Shown piece after piece: positions 1 to 6,546 of a DNA stretch of 13,155 nt; the first letter of the stretch is position 1, and each line of letters starts with the position of its first letter. Source of the stretch: Candidatus Odinarchaeota archaeon. Lineage in GTDB: Archaea; Asgardarchaeota; JAGGXT01. The notes beneath the pieces were generated by a model. That model saw only the letters and a list, made by a program, of their open reading frames with translations, did not search any database and was not told the DNA's origin. The DNA lies in assembly GCA_021162905.1 (NCBI GenBank), contig JAGGXT010000125.1, positions 1 to 13,155 on the forward strand. Direction: 5' to 3'. The translations under genes were made by a program, and so were the position numbers.

Positions 1-138
1 GGTAAAATCTCTATTCAAAAGAAGTTTTAATTTTTGAACTATCGCGTATCCGTGTAGCGCCTCCTCTTGTAAAATCCTCAGTATAGCTATTTCCAGCAAA
101 TTTCGAAGTATCTGCTCTATTACTATATCAATGGTCAC
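1..138 (-). CDS. PadR-family transcriptional regulator, N-terminal part (cut by window edge)
   Basis: Reading from a GTG at 138-136 toward base 1 gives 46 uninterrupted codons. The sequence contains LLEIAILRILQEEALHGYAI, which matches the first helices of the PadR winged-helix fold (hydrophobic helix, then the hallmark HGY at residues 29-31). PadR proteins are dimeric DNA-binding repressors that often control an adjacent, divergent gene and themselves. The start is supported by GGTGAT three bases upstream of the GTG (143-148 on the plus strand reads atcacc). A TATA-like AAAAAATATATA lies at 175-186 on the minus strand. The gene runs out of the window, so the effector-binding C-terminus is not visible. 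It is divergent from the radical SAM gene, which is its likely target (inference). Recognition rests on a short segment. Confidence 0.72.
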   Translation of the reverse strand, partial: MTIDIVIEQILRNLLEIAILRILQEEALHGYAIVQKLKLLLNRDFT

Positions 139-213
139 ACTATCACCTAACTTATTATTTGATTCTGATCTTCTATATATTTTTTCACATTTTTCCTTTT
201 AAACATTTTTATT

Positions 214-245
214 TTTCAAAATATTTATATTTGAAATATTTGAAA
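214..245. promoter_or_regulatory. Operator-like inverted repeat over the radical SAM promoter
   Basis: TTTCAAA (214-220) and TTTGAAA (230-236) form a 7-bp inverted repeat around ATATTTATA. TTTGAAA occurs again at 239-245. AAATATTT, itself palindromic, occurs at 219-226 and 234-241. The TATA-like element for the gene at 281 (about 221-230) lies inside, so a protein bound here would block that promoter. The divergent PadR gene is the obvious candidate binder. The region is very AT-rich, so chance repeats are possible. Confidence 0.4.
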
Positions 246-280
246 TTCTAAAATAAAAAGTCCCTAGTTAGGGTGATTAC

Positions 281-1750
281 ATGTCAAGCAATGTTACCAC
301 CGTCAGCTACCTCTTTGAAAGAATAATGAATAGTAAATTTATCAGAACTATTTTGACAAAGGGCCTTAGAAAGTGCGATAAAGATAAGCGGTTGACATTA
401 GAAGTAGCTTTAGAGATGTATGCAGGCATAAGAAAAACGGCATGTGCAAAGTGTTCTCTTTACTATAAAGCTGTTTCTCTTATTCTTAATTTTGCTGAAA
501 ATTGGTTTGGTGTGAGTAGTGATAAACTAAAAGAGTTGCTTACCATACCTTACTACAGGAGAGCTTTAATTGCGGTGATAAAAGGTATAGCTTTGTTTGG
601 TGTCAGAAAACCTTTTGTTCCAGGCGCACCATTTCAAATTGTTTGGAACGTTACGAAAGCTTGTAATCTTAGATGTAAGCATTGTTATGAAAGTGCTGGT
701 TCACGGGCACCTGATGAGATCGGAACATTTGATGCACTTCGTGTGATCAAAAAGCTAGCAGATGCTGGAGTAGTTATACTTGCATTCTCTGGTGGGGAAC
801 CATCTATAAGACCTGATATTGAAACTTTAATAAGCTACGCAAAATCACTTGGTATTTACGTAGCCATGGCAACCAATGGTACAACACTTACTAAAGAAAG
901 AGTAAAAAGGTTAAAACAAGCAGGCTTAGAATACGTTCAAATAAGCCTCGATGGAGCCACTGCTAAGACACATGATACATTTAGAGGGATTTCTGGTGCT
1001 TTCGAGAAAACGATTCGAGGAATAAAAAATGCTGTTGATGCTGGACTGTTTGTTGAAATAGCTACAACAGTTACTAAATTTAATTTACATGAAATTCCTG
1101 AAATAATAGAACTTGCAGATGAGTTAGGTGCTAACTGGTTTATGGCATATAATTTTGTCCCAATCGGACGTGGGCGTGAAATTATTGATTGGGATCTGTC
1201 TCCTGAAGAAAGGGAATACCTATTGAAAACACTCTTAAAACTAAGAAGTAAGTATAAAGTTGAATTGCTATCTACAGCGCCGCAATATGCTAGAGTGGCT
1301 CTACAAATGAATATTAAAGAAAATGACGCCACCCTAGTTCCAACACACTTTTACAATTCAAAACTCCCCGGCAAACTACAAAGACTAGCCGAATTCATAG
1401 GTGGCTGTGGAGCTGGCCGATTCTATGTATCAGTTGAACCAAATGGAGACATATATCCTTGCGTTTTCTTTCCACACGATCCAGAAGTTAAAATAGGTAA
1501 CATCTTGAAAGATAATTTTGAGTTACTATGGCGTCACTCTCCATTGCTTTGGTCACTCAGAGATAAAGATAAGCTGTATAGTCCATGTGGTGACTGTAAA
1601 TATAGATATGTATGCGGTGGCTGTAGAGCTAGAGCTTACAATTACTTCAGAAATATAAGAGCTCCCGATCCCGGCTGCATCTATGCTCATAAATATTGGG
1701 AAATGCTGAAGGAAGAGGCAACTCAAAAAACAATAGCTGTAGTTCATTAG
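281..1750 (+). CDS. Radical SAM/SPASM domain protein
   Basis: A 489-residue protein with the radical SAM iron-sulfur motif CxxxCxxC (C128, C132, C135 in CNLRCKHCY), the SAM-contacting FSGGEP (169-174), and a long TIM-barrel stretch. The C-terminal SPASM region has C376, C394, C436, C439, C445, C448 and C466, enough for two auxiliary clusters. Such enzymes use SAM cleavage to modify peptides, tetrapyrroles or cofactors; archaeal relatives include the heme-pathway AhbC/AhbD group and peptide-maturation enzymes. No precursor peptide gene or pathway partner is adjacent, so the substrate is unknown. The first ~115 residues are an extra helical segment with a CxxC (C55, C58). The start is fixed by GGGTGAT four bases before the ATG. 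It diverges from the PadR gene and converges on proS. Confidence 0.88.
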   Translation: MSSNVTTVSYLFERIMNSKFIRTILTKGLRKCDKDKRLTLEVALEMYAGIRKTACAKCSLYYKAVSLILNFAENWFGVSSDKLKELLTIPYYRRALIAVIKGIALFGVRKPFVPGAPFQIVWNVTKACNLRCKHCYESAGSRAPDEIGTFDALRVIKKLADAGVVILAFSGGEPSIRPDIETLISYAKSLGIYVAMATNGTTLTKERVKRLKQAGLEYVQISLDGATAKTHDTFRGISGAFEKTIRGIKNAVDAGLFVEIATTVTKFNLHEIPEIIELADELGANWFMAYNFVPIGRGREIIDWDLSPEEREYLLKTLLKLRSKYKVELLSTAPQYARVALQMNIKENDATLVPTHFYNSKLPGKLQRLAEFIGGCGAGRFYVSVEPNGDIYPCVFFPHDPEVKIGNILKDNFELLWRHSPLLWSLRDKDKLYSPCGDCKYRYVCGGCRARAYNYFRNIRAPDPGCIYAHKYWEMLKEEATQKTIAVVH

Positions 1751-1836
1751 CGATTCTGATAACATCTGGGAATGGTGATTTAAAAGACAGAAATCTAAGG
1801 TAGGAATAAAGTCAAAACCTATAAATGGAGCTATAA

Positions 1837-1852
1837 ATGAGCGGCAGCTCAT
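1837..1852. terminator. Small hairpin between convergent genes
   Basis: ATGAGC (1837-1842) and GCTCAT (1847-1852) form a perfect 6-bp stem with a GGCA loop. It sits in the 132-bp gap between the ends of the radical SAM gene and proS, so it could act in 3' end formation. No clear T-run follows on either strand, so the terminator call is weak. Confidence 0.3.
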
Positions 1853-1882
1853 ACTTAAGATCATAAAAATGAAGAAAAGAGA

Positions 1883-3367
1883 TTAATATGTTTTCCCAAT
1901 AAGTGCCCAGTGTTTTGCATTATAATTGCACGTGATACACGTCTCTGGTAATTTTTCATCAAAATTCTCTATGAAGCCCAATACCTCTGTCTCAAAATTT
2001 GTCTCTATAGAATCGGCACATTCCTCCCTACCACAAAATGGTATTATGACTGGCCCACTCTTCACATATTTTTTTAGATCATCAATATCTTTAGCAATTA
2101 TTACCCTCTCTCTAAAGTATTCGTTGGCTCTTTTCCTTAGATTCTCTCTGAATTCTGAAAACACTTCCCTAATTTTTCTGAATAACGAAACCTCAGTCAC
2201 TTTCTCTTTTATATTTAGATCTCTCCGAAATAGCGTTATCTCTTTCTTCTCCATGTCTCTTGGTCCTATCTCTATCCTTAACGGTACTCCTTTCATTTCC
2301 CAATAGTGAAACTTATAGCCAGGAGTTCTTTCCATGTTGTCATCAAAATATACCCGATATTCTTTTTCCAGCTCTTTCTTTATGTCAATGCACTTTTTCA
2401 TTACAATCTCTCTTTGCTCATCACTATAAAATATGGGAACAATCACAATCTGGATTGGTGCATATTCTGGTGGAAGAACAAGTCCTCTATCATCACCATG
2501 AATCGCTATTAACGCACCAACAGCTCTTTCTGAGATTCCATAACATGTCTGATAAACATATTCCCACTTTCCCTTCTCGTCCACAAATTTGATGTTGAAG
2601 ACCCTTGAAAACTTTTGACCTAAGTTTATGACCGAACCAAGCTCTAAGCACTTACCATCAGGTAACACAGTAATCAAATCATAATTGTATAACGCGCCAG
2701 GGAAAGTATCCCAACTGGGCGTCTTTATGACAAAATAAGGAATTGCTAAGTCATCATAGAATCTCGTATATACATTCAAAGCCTCTTTCACTTGCCTCTC
2801 TGCATCCTCCAAATTTCTATGAGCTGTATGTGCCTCATTAAAGAAAGCAACCTCCCTAAGCCTAAGAAGGGGCTTTGTCATCTTCGTCTCCAATCTGAAA
2901 ACATTGACTGTCTGATATATCTTAATAGGCAACTGCCTATAGCTGTTAATCCTTTTTGCCCACAAGGGATATATTATTGTCTCAGATGTCGGTCTAACAA
3001 CTAAAGGTTCATCAAGCCTTTCCTTTCGTAAGGTCTCGGTGATTAAATACGCTTCCCCTTGAAATCCCTCAAAAAAGTCTTTTTCTTTCATGAAGACTGA
3101 AAGTGGTACAAGACTCGGGTATCTCTCTTCTCTATGTCCCGTTTCCTCTAATAGCTCCTCTAAGTGCCTTATAACCCTCTTTATAAAATCCAAGCCGTAC
3201 CAAGGATACATGTAAAGCCCTTTAGTAGGAAATCTGTCTTCAACAATGTCTGCTGCTCTCAGCACAACCTTAAACCAAAGCGAGAAATGTTTTTCTTTGC
3301 TTATGCCAAAAATTCGCTTACCAGAAAGAACCTCTCGAATTATTTTCTCCTCATCCTGGAAAAGCAT
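1883..3367 (-). CDS. proS: Prolyl-tRNA synthetase, archaeal/eukaryotic type
   Basis: Charges tRNA-Pro with proline in the cytoplasm. The 494-495-residue protein has the class II core: RPTSETIIYPLW (126-137), motif 2 around VNVFRLETK (155-163) with REVAFFNEAHTAH (172-184), and motif 3 HGDDRGLVLPPEYAP (291-305). An anticodon-binding domain follows. The C-terminal domain has a zinc site, C446-x4-C451 and C478-x2-C481, and ends in KTY, the usual C-terminal tyrosine of this type. Length is normal. No SD is at a useful distance; a TATA element about 24 bases upstream suggests a leaderless transcript starting at the ATG at 3365-3367. A GTG one codon earlier (3368-3370) is the alternative. (Residue numbers count from that GTG.) It lies downstream of the acetyltransferase gene on the same strand, separated by about 108 bp with its own promoter. 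Confidence 0.96.
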   Translation of the reverse strand: MLFQDEEKIIREVLSGKRIFGISKEKHFSLWFKVVLRAADIVEDRFPTKGLYMYPWYGLDFIKRVIRHLEELLEETGHREERYPSLVPLSVFMKEKDFFEGFQGEAYLITETLRKERLDEPLVVRPTSETIIYPLWAKRINSYRQLPIKIYQTVNVFRLETKMTKPLLRLREVAFFNEAHTAHRNLEDAERQVKEALNVYTRFYDDLAIPYFVIKTPSWDTFPGALYNYDLITVLPDGKCLELGSVINLGQKFSRVFNIKFVDEKGKWEYVYQTCYGISERAVGALIAIHGDDRGLVLPPEYAPIQIVIVPIFYSDEQREIVMKKCIDIKKELEKEYRVYFDDNMERTPGYKFHYWEMKGVPLRIEIGPRDMEKKEITLFRRDLNIKEKVTEVSLFRKIREVFSEFRENLRKRANEYFRERVIIAKDIDDLKKYVKSGPVIIPFCGREECADSIETNFETEVLGFIENFDEKLPETCITCNYNAKHWALIGKTY

Positions 3368-3384
3368 CACCCATTTCGAACACC

Positions 3385-3394
3385 AAAAATATAA
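3385..3394 (-). promoter_or_regulatory. TATA element of proS
   Basis: On the minus strand TTATATTTTT lies 20-28 bases before the proS ATG. This is the distance expected when transcription starts at or next to the start codon (leaderless mRNA). The missing SD agrees with this. Confidence 0.5.
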
Positions 3395-3477
3395 CGTCGT
3401 CAGATACTTTTTAATTTTTCTCTCTTCAAATCGGCTAAATGTTTTTATTCTGTTTTTAAGATTCTTTCACCTTTTAC

Positions 3478-4701
3478 TTAAAAAGTATCAAACATAAATC
3501 CCGGCCATTTTGGAAATGCCTTCTCCCAAAGTGAAAGTATCTCTCTAATGTTGGTGCTATTCACTTTTATTAGTCCATAGTTGTAGAGCATATGTGCAGT
3601 ATAACTACCAAAAACTATACCCGACAAGTATCTTATATCCATTTTTAGATGATCTTCCCTCATCACATTGCTTTTTGATTCAAATGAAACGAACTCTCCA
3701 TCTTCAACAACCAGCTCCCATGTTCCATTGTTCTGCGGTAATAGTTCATCTTTTACATTAAACACTAACTTTCCTGTCAATCCTTCGGGCCACTTAAGGT
3801 TGGAAAATAAACCTTCAAGTGAAACAACGCGTCCCATTAACCCATTATTTGAAGACATTTTGAAGTTATTATCACGGAGGAAAAGCCTAAGTGGTAAAGA
3901 TTCTAATGAGGGTACTCTTATTAAAAGCTCAGTTGTTGTGTTTACCCACGAGTGAATATACCAGAATATTGCTTTAACTGCATTTGGTGTTTCTGCCAGC
4001 CATTCATTAATTACAACTCTTCCCTTCCAGTGTGGAAATTCCCATATGATGTACGTGCTCTTAAAAATAAGAAAGTATCCTATCACCTTACCATTTTCCT
4101 TAATCACAATTTTTCTCAATTGTCTTTTCAGACGTCTTTCCCAGTGCTTTTTTGAACGTACTAGAAGCGAATACTTTCTCCTTGCAACATTCTCATAGAA
4201 CTCCATGACCTCTGGTAGATTTGAGTCCCTAAGAGGTTCAAGTTTCACACTCTCTGGCAGTTTAGGTGCATAAACCATCTTTGGATTCAGATATACTGTC
4301 AAGTCGGTGCTAACAGCTTCCCAGCCAAGTTTTTGATAGAACTCGGTTAAGAATGGGTATAGTATCGCTCCTCCTCTTTCCTCCTCGAAGTCGTTCTGCA
4401 GTAACCTCTGGATTGCTAGTTTTGCATACCCTTTCCTACGATATTCACTAAGTGTTGCAACGTCCGCAATACCTCCAACACGAATAGATGTTCCCCGTAA
4501 GAACATTTTAAAATCATAAGAGCGTGCATGCGACACAACGTTTTCATCATCGCAAACGACTATACCTCGATTATAGTCGTAATCTGTTTTCTTAACATAG
4601 TCATCCCAGCTCTTTTCTTCGATGCCAAAAGCCTCTTTATATAATTCTAATAACTGTTCTCCATCTTCAGATTTTGGGTTTCTTAAGGTTACCGATGTCA
4701 T
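3478..4701 (-). CDS. Eis-like GNAT family N-acetyltransferase
   Basis: A 407-residue protein that transfers an acyl group from acyl-CoA to an amine. The first GNAT domain shows the CoA-binding pattern IADVATLSEYRRKGYAKLAI (78-97, with RRKGYA at 88-93) and FYQKLGWE (121-128), whose Tyr fits the general acid position of the Eis family. Length near 400, a second degenerate GNAT-like domain in the middle, an SCP2-like C-terminal region and a C-terminal Phe (FDTF) all match Eis. In Eis the terminal carboxylate is catalytic. The physiological substrate is unknown; aminoglycoside acetylation is a known Eis activity but is not implied here. The ATG at 4699-4701 follows AGGGAT at SD distance. It is probably transcribed alone. 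Confidence 0.82.
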   Translation of the reverse strand: MTSVTLRNPKSEDGEQLLELYKEAFGIEEKSWDDYVKKTDYDYNRGIVVCDDENVVSHARSYDFKMFLRGTSIRVGGIADVATLSEYRRKGYAKLAIQRLLQNDFEEERGGAILYPFLTEFYQKLGWEAVSTDLTVYLNPKMVYAPKLPESVKLEPLRDSNLPEVMEFYENVARRKYSLLVRSKKHWERRLKRQLRKIVIKENGKVIGYFLIFKSTYIIWEFPHWKGRVVINEWLAETPNAVKAIFWYIHSWVNTTTELLIRVPSLESLPLRLFLRDNNFKMSSNNGLMGRVVSLEGLFSNLKWPEGLTGKLVFNVKDELLPQNNGTWELVVEDGEFVSFESKSNVMREDHLKMDIRYLSGIVFGSYTAHMLYNYGLIKVNSTNIREILSLWEKAFPKWPGFMFDTF

Positions 4702-4914
4702 GTTTAATCCCTATTAAATCGCCTATATCAGAAATTATAATAAAGTTACTCATCTCAGATTCACAGAAAACAAAAAAATGTTAACTTTATCTACTTTCAA
4801 TTTGTATATAATCCTTGTTATCATGTATATCTTAATTCACCAACATAGAAATATTGTATATAGGTACTTGTGGGTCTTGTATGATACTTAGTTTATTTTC
4901 TAATCTTTTGCGCA

Positions 4915-4952
4915 GTGGTTAGGTGCATTCTATTTCCTGTGCCACTAACCAC
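4915..4952 (+). repeat. 38-nt bulged palindrome, copy 1
   Basis: Left arm GTGGTTAGGTGCA and right arm TGTGCCACTAACCAC enclose an AT-rich loop. Eight outer pairs (GTGGTTAG/CTAACCAC) are perfect. Inside, one extra G on the left and one extra C on the right interrupt two further 2-bp stems, so the hairpin has a built-in polarity. Copies 2 (10164-10201) and 3 (11233-11270, inverted) have the same length and arms. The outermost pair covaries: G-C here, A-T in copy 2. The loops differ. The element lies at the left edge of the accessory island. Confidence 0.85.
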
Positions 4953-5005
4953 TCATGAAATCGTAGCACCACTTTAAGAATCTCTTCAATACGATTGGAA
5001 TATTG

Positions 5006-5084
5006 GAAAGTGTCCATACTTTCGGAATGAAAGTATATGATAGAAATTCGAGATGCAATCAGAGAAATGCATAAGAAAAATTAA
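5006..5084 (+). pseudogene. Decayed copy of the ATPase promoter and gene start
   Basis: From 5016 to 5051 the sequence matches the region just before and including the start of the intact ATPase gene (11288-11325). Both have ATACTTT, CGGAATGAAAGTAT and ATGATAGAAATYCGA. Here the reading frame from the ATG at 5037 encodes only MIEIRDAIREMHKKN before TAA at 5082-5084, against MIEIRKFIDRRNELE in the intact gene. The TATA element of the intact copy (TTAATATA) is replaced by TGTCCATA, so the promoter is probably dead. GAAAGT (5006-5011), ACTTTC (5018-5023) and GAAAGT (5029-5034) alternate. The remaining ATPase sequence is gone; the TnpB gene begins about 65 bp further on. Confidence 0.62.
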
Positions 5085-5126
5085 GCGATCTGGATATTAA
5101 AGCGGATTAAGAATCTCATTACTATA

Positions 5127-5144
5127 AAAATAAATATTTATTTT
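5127..5144. terminator. AT-only palindrome at the TnpB 3' end
   Basis: AAAATAAAT/ATTTATTTT is a perfect 18-bp palindrome 4-5 bases beyond the tnpB stop. It may help end the tnpB transcript or form part of the element's right end. Being pure A/T, it may also be chance. Confidence 0.3.
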
Positions 5145-5148
5145 AGGT

Positions 5149-6405
5149 TTAACTTGATATCTCGATGAGTTTCTTAAATCTTTCGAAGTCTGAAATATAT
5201 GGCTCCTTATGTTGAAAAACAGAGCTGAAACGAAGAACTATGGGGTGAGGATGCACACCTTCGATCCTTCTATTCAGGTAAGATGATGCGATGTTAATAA
5301 CACCAACCACATCACGGTGAGCCTCTAATTTGCAATCAAGGCAACGAAATAGTCTTCCTCTTCGCATTACATTCCTTGATCCGCAACGGATACATCTGCT
5401 TGATGTTCCAGATTCTTTCACCAATGTCACCTTTATACCAAAGTTTTCAGCTGTCGTCCTTAATCTATTCATAATATATCTGAAGCACCAAAAGTTGTGT
5501 ATTAAAGCATTTACTTTTTTGCTGCTCCTCACACGTTCAGCTATGTGAGTAACATCACCAACTATTATTTCATCAACACCCTTCTTGTAGCAGAGTTTCA
5601 CAAAGCGGTGAACAATAACATTAATTGATTCTCTGAACTGTAAACTCCTCTTAAGAAACATTCTCCTTAATCTCTTTGAGGTGAATAATCCATTTTTATA
5701 CAGCTTGCTCTGTAACTCTGAAATTTTTTTGCTCCAATACCACCAGCTTGAGAGAATAGGCCTTCCGGAGAAAGCAATTGCCTGCCTTTCTCCTTCGATC
5801 CAGCCAGTGATTATATTAATTACGCCAAGATCGACAAAAGCCTTCCTCTGTTTTTTACTGGGAATAGGAATAGCGTCATCATTTACAAATATTGTTTGGT
5901 GACAGTACCACTTTTTCAGAATTTCATTGTACTTTATTATGAGCTGACCTTGCCAACCTTGCCAACGCAGTTCTCCACTTATCCTTATTTTTAAACCATT
6001 AAAAAGGTGCAAGTACCTTCCAACTATTCTGTAATCTCTACCTCTAACTATCGTCATCAATTTCTTTTTCCCTGTTTTAGGATTTATCCAGTATCCCGGT
6101 GGTGATATCCTACCAAAGAACTTTGGCAGTCTTCCTTCTTCCTTCATTCTCTTTAGGGTGAAGAAGGACTTCCATGTCTTATCATTCTTCTTTACGATCT
6201 GACGCGCAATCCTCTCATCAAGAAGTAGTTTATACTTCTCTAAAATTTCAGTACAATCCCAGTCAAAGCTATTTCTTTTTAGCATATTTCTCCTATAGTA
6301 GTTTAGGTCATTCCAAAGGCTTGCACATAGCTCACAAATACTAAAGAGCTCTCTTTCAATTTCCGGTGTAGGCCGCAGTCTAAAAATATTGGTTCTTAGT
6401 AACAT
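5149..6405 (-). CDS. tnpB: TnpB (IS200/IS605-type RNA-guided nuclease), solo
   Basis: An RNA-guided DNA endonuclease family that acts on DNA at transposon donor sites. Features, counted from a TTG one codon upstream of the ATG: RuvC-I FVDLG (D193); RuvC-II region GVDEIIVGDVTHI (277-289); a zinc finger C339-x2-C342 and C356-x2-C359 preceded by KESGTSS; RuvC-III HRDVVGVINIA (D366). The zinc finger sits between RuvC-II and III as usual. The position that is usually Glu in RuvC-II (VVED) is Gly284, followed by Asp285. Length (419) is normal and the frame is intact. The ATG at 6403-6405 is preferred because GTGAT lies five bases upstream. There is no TnpA, so this is either an IS1341-type element mobilised in trans or a domesticated TnpB. 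It is divergent from the helicase-Cas1 gene. Confidence 0.92.
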   Translation of the reverse strand: MLLRTNIFRLRPTPEIERELFSICELCASLWNDLNYYRRNMLKRNSFDWDCTEILEKYKLLLDERIARQIVKKNDKTWKSFFTLKRMKEEGRLPKFFGRISPPGYWINPKTGKKKLMTIVRGRDYRIVGRYLHLFNGLKIRISGELRWQGWQGQLIIKYNEILKKWYCHQTIFVNDDAIPIPSKKQRKAFVDLGVINIITGWIEGERQAIAFSGRPILSSWWYWSKKISELQSKLYKNGLFTSKRLRRMFLKRSLQFRESINVIVHRFVKLCYKKGVDEIIVGDVTHIAERVRSSKKVNALIHNFWCFRYIMNRLRTTAENFGIKVTLVKESGTSSRCIRCGSRNVMRRGRLFRCLDCKLEAHRDVVGVINIASSYLNRRIEGVHPHPIVLRFSSVFQHKEPYISDFERFKKLIEISS

Positions 6406-6504
6406 CAAGGATCACACTAATTAATGGTCAGTCTATAAAGTATTTTTGCAATTTAAAGTACTACATAAGAACCTAGACTCATAGTTGCGTAATCTATCAG
6501 CATC

Positions 6505-6520
6505 CGAAAGATTTTTAAAT
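6505..6520 (+). promoter_or_regulatory. BRE/TATA promoter of the helicase-Cas1 gene
   Basis: CGAAAG followed by ATTTTTAAAT resembles an archaeal BRE plus TATA box. It lies 27-42 bases before the GTG start, so transcription would begin within a few bases of the start codon (leaderless or nearly so). TTTTAAATC is repeated at 6513-6521 and 6525-6533. No SD is seen before the GTG. Confidence 0.45.
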
Positions 6521-6546
6521 CAACTTTTAAATCCCCTCTTCTTCTG

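Larger units (their letters stand above)
4702..5148. other. 447-bp intergenic stretch with a repeat and a gene remnant
   Basis: This segment lies between the acetyltransferase start and the TnpB stop. The first ~210 bases are AT-rich, with only the acetyltransferase promoter region and no supportable ORF. It then holds palindrome copy 1 (4915-4952), a decayed copy of the ATPase promoter and start (5006-5084), and an AT-only palindrome just beyond the TnpB stop (5127-5144). A TnpB right end and its guide RNA (reRNA/omegaRNA), if present, would lie around 5085-5250 on the minus strand, but I cannot fix its boundaries. Confidence 0.6.

Noticed and set aside
1751..1882. C/D-box guide RNA or tRNA between the convergent genes
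   Set aside because: No matching box C/D pair or cloverleaf; only one short hairpin is visible.
1926..2306. Plus-strand open frame inside proS
   Set aside because: It is the opposite-strand shadow of a well-supported gene, with no family resemblance.
4823..4891. 22-codon ORF in the left intergenic stretch
   Set aside because: No SD, no recognisable sequence, and AT-rich DNA where such ORFs arise by chance.
4915..4952. Integron attC site
   Set aside because: The outer bases read GTTAG at the left and CTAAC at the right, the opposite arrangement to the attC core sites. No integron integrase is seen.
5085..6500. Complete IS605 element with defined ends
   Set aside because: No tnpA and no convincing left or right end or target motif could be fixed, so only the tnpB gene is listed.
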